Shown piece by piece: positions 49,449 through 60,869 of a stretch of DNA of 64,000 nt. The stretch lies in assembly GCA_034769895.1 (NCBI GenBank), contig CM068372.1:434017958-434081957 (forward strand). Direction: 5' to 3'. Position numbers and translations under genes: made by a program. This DNA is from Magicicada septendecula (lineage: Eukaryota > Arthropoda > Insecta > Hemiptera > Cicadidae). The notes under the pieces are model-generated. The model did not search any database. It was given only the letters and a program-made list of their open reading frames with translations, and was not told where the DNA came from. Numbering within the stretch: the first letter of the stretch is position 1; each line of letters begins with the position of its first letter.

Positions 49449-50500
49449 TATATCTACATGTGTATAAAGAGATTATAAAGAGATTGTAGAATAAATGAAG
49501 TGAAAAAAAAACAAAACCTTCTCAATCGTCGCATCTATGAGTAGAACTTGAAAGACATTGCAGATAAATTTGAGAAAATAATTTTTATTTTCTCATCTTA
49601 GCTTGTTGTTTTTTGATAACTGAATTTATCTGATGCGCATATCAATGAGCGAAATGAGCACAGTTTGTTTTATTTTTGTTTGAACGCCACTGGTAGTACC
49701 ACACATTTGATTTGCTCCGTCGTAAATTTGTGCAATTAGTTGAGAAGAAAATTTTAAAGCAGATTATCTTAACCAGTTTTTGCACTATGTCAAATTATCA
49801 GCTAATATATTAGTTATACCCAAAAAAATTGGAGACTCTCTCATGTACGTTTCCATTGTAGAAATATCTAACTGTAGAATATCTAATTGTAGAATTATCA
49901 CTTGACACTGTTTTGTAATATCTGTAATCTCATCACTTCAAATCGATTAAACCTCAGTCTCGCTTATTTGGTCTTTAAATCTTTATTTACATACCTCAAA
50001 CATACTCTCCACAGCTTCATTTTACAGATGTACCTTTAGAAACTCTTACATTGTTTAAATATCCCTTTAAAATTGTATTCAGTTCTGATGAAAAGTCAAT
50101 TAATTCAAAATATCTCCACAGTTATGAGAGTCCTCTTTTTCATTTTCCCTAAAAGCTAATTTCAGGTTTCAAAAAAACCTTATACAATTAAATGTTTTTA
50201 AATATATACCTGCTTTGTTATGCTTTATAACAATTTGCCTGTACTCTGAATCTAACTGAGTTGCAATATTGGAAATTCTGTACATCAATTTAAATGGTGT
50301 ACAGAAACTTAGTGCTTCATTGCCGTCTTATTTAAACGTTTAATGTCCGTAAAGTCTAACAGGGGGCATGTTTCGTTCATTCCGTATGTTTCGTTTATTC
50401 CGTCACAGTAAGAAAGAACAAATCCACTTAAAGGTATTGTAAATTTTTGGCACAATATTTTGAATATATTCCAATGTGACAGGCTGTCACACTATATGTA
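49449..50500. other. AT-rich spacer
   Basis: No gene or element was recognised. Confidence 0.6.
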
Positions 50501-51600
50501 AATGTGGAGCATAATTATTATCAGCTGTTATGGGTGTTTAAATTATTAAACATTCTTTAATAGAAGAATGTTTGGACGTAAAATAATATTATTAAAAATT
50601 AAAATTAATAGGATAAATTAGTAATAAGACAATGTAAAGACTATGAAGATATAGTTTAATATGTGAGTGAAGTGTTGTGTAGTGTGGGGAGCAAATAGAA
50701 GGTTATGGAAGTTTACTCATATGTAATAAAGTATTGTTCTAGAAAATTCAAGAATAAGGAAGTCAGTGAACACGTGGCCAGTCCAGAATATCATAGAATA
50801 CATAGAAAATACGCCTACGCGCATATCGGCGGTGCCGTCATTATGCATCGCTGCTGCATGCATTGTGCAGGAGTATAAAAGCAGTAGCCAGTCTTCATCT
50901 AACTCTCTTAGAACTCTTAGAGCGAGTCTTCATACAGCACTCAGCTAAAGCAGTCGCGGTGGTCATCGTCCTGTCAACATTAATTCCAGGCAGTCCTTGG
51001 GGCCCGTGGAGTCGAGATAGCAGCGAGTGTCGGCAGGGAACAACTACGGAGTACGAGATAGTCGGCTACCGTTCCTGAGCTTCGTGTTGCTGATCGTGGC
51101 GGCTGGAAACGGACACCTAGAGCAAGGCAGTTCCTGGAGGTGGTTGCTGGGACTTGGAACCAGGACGACGGATCGCTGGAGGACGGATCGAGATCGTCGA
51201 CCGGGAGGACAACGAAGACAACAGAACAGGGAAGCCAAATTTAAAACAAATTTGTTGTCAAAGTATAAAGCTTTAAATCGAAAAAGAAAGAACTTTTGAA
51301 CCTATAAAAAAAATTTATTTCATTGTGTAAAGTAAAAAGAACATTTATTTAAAATATAAGTTTGTTTAAAGAAGACTTTGAACAGTTAAAATTTACAGCA
51401 TTATTTAAATAAAGAGAGCATTTATTAAAGTATACTTTCAAAGAAGATTTTGAACATTGAAAATTCAATCATTGTTTCAAATAACGAAAGAACATTTTGA
51501 TATAATTGTGTGTAAAAGAAAAGGACAATAAATGTATGTATTTTCACTAACTGAGCATTCTTTTCTGCAAGTCTGGTCTGGGCTGTAACCTGTTACCTTG
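50500..51600 (+). other. LTR-like segment with core promoter and poly(A) signal; boundaries unknown
   Basis: gtataaaag at 50874 is a good TATA box, and an Inr-like tcagtc-type site follows about 25 bp later. About 300 bp of GC-richer sequence follows (50940-51230), then AT-rich sequence with AATAAA near 51525. This order (TATA, start, GC-rich leader, poly(A) signal) is what a solo LTR of an arthropod retrotransposon shows. I could not find matching TG/CA ends or a target duplication. A host promoter is the alternative. Confidence 0.3.
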
Positions 51601-51640
51601 CAATATATTCAATCACTTTCTTCTACAGTTCGTTTCTTGA

Positions 51641-51850
51641 TATATATAAAATATTTAAAATTTATATTTATTTTACCTCAAGATGTTATTTTTCCCTTAT
51701 TTGGAACATGTTTCGAGAACTCCTGTGTTCTCACGAAGGCTGAGGATGAGAACACTATGAGAACACAGTAGTTCTCGAAACATGTTCCAAATAAGGGAAA
51801 AATAATATCTTGAGGTAAAATAAATATAAATTTTAAATATTATATATATA
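51641..51850 (+). mobile_element. Foldback element with hammerhead-like core
   Basis: Two inverted arms of about 80 bp (51641-51721 and 51769-51850) share cttatttggaacatgtttcg and long AT-rich flanks with few mismatches, around a 47-bp centre. The plus strand of the centre and right arm contains a hammerhead-like core. No coding sequence. It could be a palindromic end-to-end joining of two copies of a short ribozyme element. Confidence 0.65.
51736..51788 (+). ncRNA. Hammerhead-ribozyme-like core in the foldback element
   Basis: CTGAGGA (51740-51746), stem II gagaac with gttctc (six pairs) around a 17-base loop, GAAAC (51777-51781), loop at, and GTT (51784-51786). Stem I is only two G-C pairs (gg with cc). 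The core residues are all present, but stem I is short, and the sequence can also fold into the larger palindrome. Confidence 0.4.
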
Positions 51851-53970
51851 ACACAAATTAATGTAAATAAAGAGAACAAATTTGAGAACAATCCTTGCAG
51901 CACGACACTTTATCCGTTTGTGTTAAAGCACGTTGGCAATGAGGAAGGGATTCACCGTAAATGAGGCCCCGTGTAGCCTTCGTGTCGCATTCGTTACGCT
52001 CGACAACTATTGGGCTAGATTCGTTTCTAGTAATGCAAGTTAGATGTGAGCAGTGGGCTCACAACGGGTGACTGAGCCCTCCATCAATATTCCGCGCTTA
52101 GTATACGGTACTAAATAGAAGGAGCGTGTTAATATTACAATAGTTGTACGCCTAAATCTACATACATCTTACACAATATACTGTTACATAGTTATACCAT
52201 ATAACACTATACAAATTGTTAACTTAAGAAACTTTAAAACTTTATAGTTATTATTTTCTATCGAAATTGACTACGAGTCTCGAGCTCTTAAGCAGCAGCC
52301 GCTACGGGTTTCTATGCACACATACAAAAAGAAGAAGGAAAAACAAAAACAAAAAATAAGAAGAAACATATTTAATATCATTATGTTAAGGTTTTTTGTA
52401 ATTTAAAATCATTTTTAAATTTTAAACACAAAATAATTACAGGATTCCTACAGGATTCAACTTTGAGTACTTTCTACATATTACAGGATTCTCTTAGCTT
52501 ACAGGATTCAGTATTCTCTCTACAGATTACAGGATTCAGATTAGAGTACTAATAAATAAATTTTAAATTTAATGTGGCAGGCTTTTCTCCCATCTCTTCA
52601 ACGTTTCATATGCTTAAAAGTGTTGATTGGAATTAATGCGTATAAGCTCAATCCCACGCCCTGGTTAGTCACTGAAGTGTATTAGACATAGGTTGAGAAC
52701 ATATGATATTATACACATCTGTAAAAATATTTATGTTGTTCTGCACATTTGTAGTCCTGTAGCTATGTGTTCCAAGTAAGACATAATTGAATTATTAGAG
52801 ATAGAAGCCAATCGTGGAAGTGTGGTAGTTAATATCTCCATTTGCTCGCTGCTTCGTAGCAAACACTGATCATCTGTTAGGTGGAGGAGTCATTTTACTG
52901 CACATTACGTCCTACCGCACGTTTACACCTTTGATAAGCTAAACTCAACTTAAATAATAGTCTGAGCAATTGTGCCCACAACGGGAACAATGGAGTTAAC
53001 CTAACCAACACCCGTGTACTGTTGCGGGCAGTTTGCACAGTTGTTTGTGTGAGGCTAAAGTTTGCGCGGTCTCACTGTCCTAACTGTTTCAACTGTAACA
53101 AATTAGCGGTTCACTAGTAACTAACAATTCATTTGTAATTAGTAATGTATACTGTCTAATGTATGGGTGTAAAGCACTGATGTGAGTATTTACTTACAGC
53201 GAAACAGTGTATAGAAGTAACGTTTAAGCATATAATATAAATAAAAGCACTAAATATATAATGTTGATGTAGATTACGTCTCTTGCATAATTTTGTTTAA
53301 GGATAAGAGTTTTCTTAAATCTACAGTTGATTGCAGCAGTCATCTAATAGCCTATTTAATTGTGATGTACACGATACGAGAAGCACTATTTGCAATTTGT
53401 TTGATTTGTTTCTTCTGCAGGAGAGCTTCACAGTAACCTTACAAGAAAGCACAAATACACTACCCAAATTGCTGGTACGTATGTGTAAGCCTGGGGAAAG
53501 GAAATTGGTATCCTCAAGGTTGTATCACTCATTTCCTAAAGTGGCACGTGTGAGTACCGTTATAGAATAACTTAGATCCTGATTTAAACGGAATGGGCAT
53601 ATTTTTATATATTTGTTAGATAAAACTGTATTTCAAATTTAGGCACAAGTATTTGCATTACAAAACCATTTATAAACTGCATAATTTGTGACACAGCCTG
53701 CGTCATTAACAATTACGTTAAACGCTTATACCAGTATTTTCCCCTTTCCAGGATCAATGTGATTTTACACGCATGATACGATCATGAAACTTGTGTGGCT
53801 GTTTCAGAGTTTTTGTATTCTAATGCACTTTTCCAAACTATTATTTTACTCATTGCTGGCCCTTCTTAACGTTGTCGTAAGAAGGCACATTTAACTGCTT
53901 TGGAAATAATTCTGGTTATTAGACGTTTTACCACTGTTTAAAATATACTCAAACGCATGATTTAAAATAT
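51851..53970. other. AT-rich region without recognisable genes
   Basis: No supported gene. At 52439-52545 the 9-mer acaggattc recurs about five times at irregular spacing. A short frame at 53331-53570 has no recognised motif. Confidence 0.55.
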
Positions 53971-54041
53971 CGGTATGGAGAACCATACATGACTTCCATG
54001 TTCTAAGATTTATATTCGAAATGAAATATTTCCATAGAAAC
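53971..54041 (+). mobile_element. HTR left-end fragment, copy F
   Basis: tatcggtatggagaaccata and the following 50 bp match the left ends of HTR copies D and E, then stop after tccatagaaac. The gypsy LTR begins at exactly this point, so the LTR element most likely inserted into this copy. Confidence 0.75.
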
Positions 54042-55517
54042 TGTGACGATTTAAATTGTAACTGTAATCGTAAATAAAAAAAAAAAATTAAGTTTGCGAG
54101 CGATTAAGTATTTTTAAATCTCACTATAAAACCTAAACCCCTGTATTAACTCAGTATGAGAATGAGAAGTGATTAAAAGATCCAAAGAAACACTAATAAA
54201 AAGGGCGAATTGTAAAAAGCTATTATTATCATAATTAACCCTTTGCTTGTCATCATGCGGTGACACCTGTTAATTCCGGACTCAACGTGTTTATCGAGTC
54301 GTCTGTAATTTAGGAAGATATAAAAATCATAATGTTTATAATTAGAAATCTGAAGACACTAATAGTCGTTAAAATAACTCACTTAAATTATATATGTATA
54401 ATTAAGGTATAGTTTTTGGTAATAAGAATGTTAACTTAAATAAAAATAGGGACTATATTGTCGCGGAGTAGTTACCCCTCTCCTTGTTAAGTACCAGTTG
54501 AAGCGAGCAGAAAGTCTCTCGCTATGTTGCCTTCACACAGTACAGACGTACGAGCGAAAGCTCTACCAAAATGTTTTTAAATTGTTTGTTTTATTTAAAT
54601 GTAGTATATTAACTACCACGGCTAAAAGTGGAAAGCGTGTGTCATGTATCAATAACATAAATATGTGGTAAGAAGAAGATATAAAATGTAACACAAAAAA
54701 CATAACTAGTGGTAAGCAAGATTACGACTCCCTTCAAGAGGTAACTCCATTTACAACATCACTTCTGAAGATGTGCTCTGCAGAAACTTCATAAAGACAC
54801 GTATACCATGCTTAAGACGTTGCTTAGGACATCCGAGAATCTACATATACTTACACCAAAGAAGCTTCAATCTCCGCAGTGAACATCCGACCTATTCTTG
54901 CCGAAGACACGACCCAGATGATGACGCCGACTACAAGGATTCCCAAGACGGACACCCCAGGACGAGGTTTCTACGTTCAATTGTAAAGGTGACTCGATAG
55001 CCTTGCTATCGAGAGTTAATCATATTTGTTACACTACTCACTTCTAAAAGAGACTTTTCAAAGACGATTAATTTTATGTAAACATTATAATGAGAAAATA
55101 TAAGAGTTTACTGTAAAAATTCAATTATCATACGTTGTAACGCTTTAAATGTTAATGTAACTTATTATCGATCCAAGTAATAGTACCATTCTTCAAATGG
55201 TTAAAGAAGTGTTGCAAGCTTCTAAAATGAGCTGAAAATAATTAGAAGTCTTTACTATAAATATACAGAAAGTAAACTCGGATCCGAGGTATAAGAATAT
55301 ATAACCAATTTGATCCCAAATTTATGAAAAGCATTTAAATATTTTAGTTTAAATAATGATGTCATGGGATCTGTCAGCAACTGTTGTTAAATAAAGAGAA
55401 GTCGTCTTGTTACACATGAAAATGAGTGCATAAATCAGTAAAATACCTTCCCTTGTTTCCTTATACTGATAGTAATTAATTTGTTCATTTAATTTGATTT
55501 TAATACAGTTCGTTACA
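54042..55517 (+). repeat. Candidate 5' LTR of the gypsy element (1,476 bp)
   Basis: It begins TGTGACGA at the point where the HTR fragment stops and ends TCGTTACA, an inverted match in seven of eight positions. AATAAA occurs near 55389. The left edge is well supported by the broken HTR copy. The right edge is less certain, because a second CGTTACA lies about 75 bp downstream and no primer-binding site was firmly identified. Confidence 0.4.
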
Positions 55518-56550
55518 ACGTAGGCAGCCCATGTAATTGGCAGAGGTCAGTTAAGATGGGTTCCCTGGATTTGTAACGCGGCAATACGTTACAAAATTGC
55601 GCAACTCTGCTTAAGTTAGAATAGTTGCGAGCATCGTGACGCAACAAAATTGCGCCACTCTGCTAAATTTAATTTATTAGTAAATTAAATAACTCACGGC
55701 ATTCAGTTATTGATCTATGCACTCAGAGAATGTAATTAATGTAACTTTAATTTTCAAAAAAAAAATGAATTTGTTTTGAGATACGTAAATGATAGTCAGT
55801 ATAAATTGAGATATCATTGTATGAAGATAAATGCATGTACCTACTTGCATACATGAATTGTAATGTTTGGTCAACTGATCAGTCTTTAACAGGTTTGTAT
55901 TATGACAATCCAAGACCTGTTGTTTCTTGAATAATCCTGCATTATAATTATTCAATCTGCATAGTATATGTTAGTGTATGTCTGTTGTCACGGTAAAGAA
56001 AAACTTTGTTAATAATAATGCTCCTGTGTAAAGTAGACCCAGTTAATTACGTGGAAAGAATTTCGTAACTTGAAATTGTGACCAAAATAAATAATTAATC
56101 TAATTGGGGAAAGTACATGAATGAATAAAGTCAAACTGTTATAAAGCGTAATACTAGTGTAAATTGAAGAGGTGTGCATTGTTGAATAAGATTCACCCTA
56201 TGCGTGCCAGCTGTCTCCTCCAGTTATGACCTGTTAAGGAAGTTAATCGGTGGCATTGTGTAGAGAACAATACGTGAGCGTCAAACCCCCCATTCTCACG
56301 GACACACTGACCCTACCTTTGTTTACTAAATAAAGAGGGTGACCTACATTCCAGAAAACAGCTGATCGGCTATTTAACTTTGAAAAATATGTGTGTGTGG
56401 AATTTCTGTCTCTCCCTTAGAAGAGAAATTGTTCTTTTCTGAATTATGCAAATTATTTACTCAAGAATTTATCTTATATATGTGTAATATATGTGTAGTG
56501 TTGTAGAATTAGTTTTAAGTACGTTTTAATGTGTTAGAACTAAGATAAAA

Positions 56551-58038
56551 ATGGCCCAATTCAATCCGGATTTGTTATTAAAAGACGAGCTATCTTACGA
56601 AGCTCTTTTGCGTGGACTACCCCATGCGAATGTAACAGTCGCGGAATTACGTAGGTCAATTCGCAAATGTGGATTTGATACACCTGTGCAATTAAACAAC
56701 CTAAGCGAACTCGATTATGAGAGCGAGAGAGAAATTTGTAATGCCAAGTATAGTGAGCTTACCTTATTGTCTCAAACCCTCCAAGATGAGAAATCTCCGG
56801 CGATAATTTTGCGGACTACCCAGAGAATAGAGCATTTAACCCGGCGAATGAAAAATTTGTTGATCTGGCCTAATCTCACGGAAATACCGCTTGAAGTACA
56901 AAACCTAGCTGACGAAGCTCTACGCCGCTTACCCACAATTATTAATGACTTAAGAAGAAGATCCGACTCATTCAGGATGGACGAAATAGAGAAGTCCTTA
57001 AAGAATATACACATCTCCCAAGTACAATCACCTACTACTGATCTACCTCCGCCTAACACTGATCGGAACTCACCCGCCGTATCGCAAATACAAGCGAACC
57101 AAGAGCAAAATACTGATAGAGATTTAAATGCCCCTCCTCCCGAGCGTTTTCAGTTTCGTCCCGGAAATCATGAATTGACCACACCGAATGAATCAAATCG
57201 TTCTCCTAAAGGCATGCCAACCATGAACCATAACGCGGACCTATACGGTAAAATGACTCATCCTGTGGAGAAAATCTTAACTGAAATCCCTTACACAGAT
57301 GGATTAAATGTCTCCAAACTACTAACTTTCATTAGCTATCTCCTGCAGATAAAAGATCTACAGCAGCTGAATGACTGGCAAATTTTGCAAGTTCTGCTAC
57401 CGAAATGTAAACCCCCGTTAAAGAATCGTGTCATAGAAGCTCTAACCTCTACATTTCCAGTAGAAGAGCTACATAGCTCGATAATAAAGTACTTTATCCC
57501 AACCGGTATTTACGAAGAAATTAAAAGAAAGACTGTACCCCGAGTACAAGGAAATCAGGAGAGATTAGCTCATTACATCTCCGACATCAGGGAGTCATCT
57601 CGACTACTACGTGTAGACTGGAATGAGACACAAATGGTCGACACCATTGTAATAGGACTGTCACCTGAAGAAAGATCTCGTTTATCGTTGATAAATAGAC
57701 CCAACACAATTGCTGATCTAGAACAGTGCAGTATCCATTCGTCAAATGTATGGTACTCCGATCAAAATAGACAAGCAATGAAACCCGCTGGAACTAATAG
57801 AAATGAATTGCGAGCACTAGTGCCTGATGTAACAACCTCGCATGAAAGGCAAGTTTTCAGTAGACCTCACAATGTGCGCAAATCTGGTAAGTTAAGTGTA
57901 ACACCATATAAAGCGGAAACAAAGTACCCACCTCGAAATAAACCCATCTGTTATAATTGCGGCAAATATGGACACATAAGAAAAGACTGCAAGAGTAAGC
58001 TATTGGAACGGAATCACCCAACTCCAAAAAACATGTAA
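56551..58038 (+). CDS. gag: Gag polyprotein of the gypsy element (495 aa)
   Basis: A single open frame. It has an N-terminal basic and helical region (residues 1-160), a Pro/Asn-rich linker (about 165-235), a capsid-like central domain (about 240-400, with WQILQVLLPKCKPPLKNRV and further helices), and a C-terminal CCHC zinc knuckle CYNCGKYGHIRKDC (about 473-486) that binds RNA in the family. The length suits Ty3/gypsy Gag proteins. It is followed by the protease region on the same strand. Fossil element component. Confidence 0.75.
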   Translation: MAQFNPDLLLKDELSYEALLRGLPHANVTVAELRRSIRKCGFDTPVQLNNLSELDYESEREICNAKYSELTLLSQTLQDEKSPAIILRTTQRIEHLTRRMKNLLIWPNLTEIPLEVQNLADEALRRLPTIINDLRRRSDSFRMDEIEKSLKNIHISQVQSPTTDLPPPNTDRNSPAVSQIQANQEQNTDRDLNAPPPERFQFRPGNHELTTPNESNRSPKGMPTMNHNADLYGKMTHPVEKILTEIPYTDGLNVSKLLTFISYLLQIKDLQQLNDWQILQVLLPKCKPPLKNRVIEALTSTFPVEELHSSIIKYFIPTGIYEEIKRKTVPRVQGNQERLAHYISDIRESSRLLRVDWNETQMVDTIVIGLSPEERSRLSLINRPNTIADLEQCSIHSSNVWYSDQNRQAMKPAGTNRNELRALVPDVTTSHERQVFSRPHNVRKSGKLSVTPYKAETKYPPRNKPICYNCGKYGHIRKDCKSKLLERNHPTPKNM

Positions 58039-58180
58039 GGCAGGGAGACCCGAAATCCTGTGTCTTCCGCAGCTACTTGAAATCTGGTGAACGCAAAGAA
58101 ACTTATAAAAAAAAAATAATAATAAAATATTTTGTAACCAACGTGGAAGGAAAAGAAGTTCGAAAGAAATAGATCCCTAT

Positions 58181-58624
58181 GTGAGAGAATTTCGTGAAAA
58201 ATGTAACGCGATTAATAAATGTAACTGGACTAAAAATCTGTTACCATTAATACGAGTTGACTTAGGCGTTACCTCCACAATCGCATTAATTGATTCGGGA
58301 TCTAGTAGAACTTTAATCAGCCAAGAATTAGCGGACAAATTAGCGAAACACCATCTAGTAAAACGGAGTCAACCGGTGAATATAAAGTGTGCTACCGCCG
58401 ATAAACGTAATATAATCATAAACCTGAGCATTACCGTTAAGGTTAAAATCAAGAACCTAACCTGGATGTTTACAATGTTAGTATGTAAGGAGTTAGGACC
58501 CGATTTAATATTAGGAGCAGACTTTGTTAGTAAAACGGGAATGATTCTTGACATCTATGAGCAAAAATATTATTTCCGATTTGACCGTACACGGAAATAT
58601 AGATTTGATTGTAATAATAAATAA
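58181..58624 (+). pseudogene. Retropepsin region of the gypsy element
   Basis: It contains IDSGSSRTLISQELA (active-site box) and GPDLILGADFVSKTG (second box), the two landmarks of retroviral-type aspartic proteases. In the family it processes Gag-Pol. It lies between gag and RT, as expected for Ty3/gypsy. Described as a fossil part. Confidence 0.75.
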
Positions 58625-58702
58625 AAAAAAAAATATTGTTCATCTACTGCACATGTAATACACCAAGAGTCAGATTTATCTCATCTAGAAAGTAGAGATA
58701 GA

Positions 58703-59111
58703 GTGAGAATACTGAAATTAATAAAAGAATTTTCCTCAGTTCTTACACCTAAATTAGGACTCACTAAACTAATAGAGTATAAAATTAATCTGAGCGATCA
58801 GAAAGTAATACGCCTACCTCCGTACAAGTTGTCGCCTCCCAAGATGGAAGTGATGCGAAACCATATATTATCAACAAGTTGTTGGAGCAAGGAGTCATTG
58901 AACCCTCTACGTCCCCATATTCTTCACCCTCCTTTTTAGTACCAAAAGGTCACGATAAACACAGACTAGTTATGGACTACAGGCAATTAAACAAAAGAAT
59001 AGAATTTGAATCTATCCCTCTTCCAGACATCCATAGTGCTTTCCATTACTTCACTAAAGCTATGGTCTTTACGGTTATGGATCTGGTTGATGCGCACCGT
59101 GAGGACTAAAA
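58703..59111 (+). pseudogene. Reverse transcriptase, N-terminal part, of the gypsy element
   Basis: It contains EQGVIEPSTSPYSSPSFLVP and HRLVMDYRQLNKR, typical of the fingers region of Ty3/gypsy RT, and reaches VMDLVDA at the start of the first catalytic motif. The BEL element lies immediately to the right. Confidence 0.75.
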
Positions 59112-60695
59112 TGTTAATTAGAATCCAGGCACGGTGGACCAAAAAATGATTAGTATCCGGTCCACGTGGACCGAAAAATTGAATAAGAATGATGATCCAG
59201 CATATGTGGACAAGAAAGTTAAGAAAGTGGGCCCAAGTGGGCTAAATGTATGCTTCTTGAGTTAAATATTCTGTCGGCTGGTCTTCCATAGTAATTGAAA
59301 TGATATGTAATAAATGAATTGATTCTGCAGGAAGAAAATGACAAGAAGTGGACTGTATACGAATAATTTTAATATCTGAATTAGCTACATTACAGCTGTT
59401 AATTTGACTGAGGCTGGCTAATACTGCATGTTGCGAAGTATTATGAATTTAGATAATCATGAAGCGGGCCTAGTCGGTTAAATGTCGGGCCTACATTTAA
59501 TGTCGACACTAATTGACAGCGAAGGATTCGGCGAACCGAACGCCGAGAGAGCTAGCTACGCACTGTGCAAAGTACAAAAACGCGAATATTGAGGCGAAGT
59601 ATAAAGCAGATTAGCCAACCTAGAAAATAAAATCATCGCGCTACCGTACATAAGCTGCCCGTCAAAAATCAAAAAGATTTTTTAATACATTTTTTAATAA
59701 ATTATAATACATTTACAATTTAATTTAAAGAGTACAGTTCTTACTAACGATGGTTAGCTTCAAGGCTAAGTTGAACCTTGAGTTATAAGATTAGATAACG
59801 GCAGTCCGTTACTAGTTCAGAGATAAGCATGCATAAGATAAGCCTAGAGATAGGCGGTTGTACGCCAAGGTTGGCGAACAGCTGTTTCATATATGAATAA
59901 GTCTGGTTGACCAGTATTACTGACACAAGTGTGTGCAGTCTAAAACATTATAAAAGATGAAAGAAAATACATAATTATACAATGTTTAATGCATGATCGG
60001 AAGCTCATCACATGATGGACCGATCGCTGGTAGTCCTATGCAAGTCATAGACGGCTACCTTAAGGTTACTTGAGGCCCGTAGACCTGTACAGAGAGTTCA
60101 TTACATGAACAAAATTGTTGTTGAACATGTTGTAGTTACATGTTCTATTGTATATTCAGCAGGGCGGCATGTATTGACCTAGACATGCTATTCCTGATGT
60201 TTCAGGAATTTACAATATAATGACATATGAACAAGCTAGATGCTGAATGCAAGCCCAGTTATGACATGTAGGTCATAATTTTAAGTAAGAATTGTGCATG
60301 CTTACTTGCAAAATGAATAAAATATAAAGTACAATATACAATGAACCTAGACGTGGCAGTTACATACGGCAGACGCTAACAATAGTTTTTTGCATAGACA
60401 TAATTTATGCGAATACGGTAACAATAATTTGAATAATTACAAGATAAATAATTGCAATGTCAAATAACAATACAATACTGAAATTACAGAGACAATTTAA
60501 CAATTTAAAGACATTCACAGAATAGTACATATTTATCAGCAACAATATAAAGAAATGAATGCATGATTGCTTAACGGCAAGACATGCAAATATTATGTAA
60601 TAACATTTTATAAATGAGACCACCAAAAAACATGCAATATACCCCATAACATCAAATGAAAATGTGTAAGACATAGTATGCCACACAAATTAACA
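59112..60695 (-). repeat. Candidate 3' LTR of the BEL element
   Basis: The plus-strand ends TGTTAATT (59112-59119) and AATTAACA (60688-60695) are perfect inverted repeats. The outer end coincides with the point where gypsy coding stops. No clear polypurine tract was seen next to the inner end, and an 8-bp match can arise by chance in AT-rich DNA, so the inner boundary is tentative. Confidence 0.35.
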
Positions 60696-60869
60696 TACAA
60701 TACAAATATTAAGATACCACCAAAACTGTGATAATTAGAAGCGTGCAATGACGCAAAATTGACAAGAAAAATATTGTGATGATTCATCACGATTGTGTTG
60801 ACCAAATGGTCGTAATAAGTAGTAAGCCAATGGCTGAATAAAGTAGCATTGTGCTAAGTAATCATAATG

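Larger units (their letters stand above)
54042..59111 (+). mobile_element. Ty3/gypsy-type LTR retrotransposon, interrupted by a BEL element
   Basis: Parts in order: candidate 5' LTR (54042-55517), leader (55518-56550), gag (56551-58038), protease region (about 58181-58624) and the N-terminal part of the reverse transcriptase (about 58703-59109). The sequence then passes into the BEL/Pao element. The gag frame looks whole, but the element as a whole is broken, with a few breaks plus the insertion. It is younger than the HTR copy it cut and older than the BEL element. The remainder is expected beyond the right end of the window. Confidence 0.75.

Noticed and set aside
54755-54800. Possible hammerhead core (CTGAAGA ... 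GAAAC) within the candidate gypsy LTR
   Set aside because: Stem II is very weak and GAAAC is followed by TTC, which cannot supply the needed GTH triplet.
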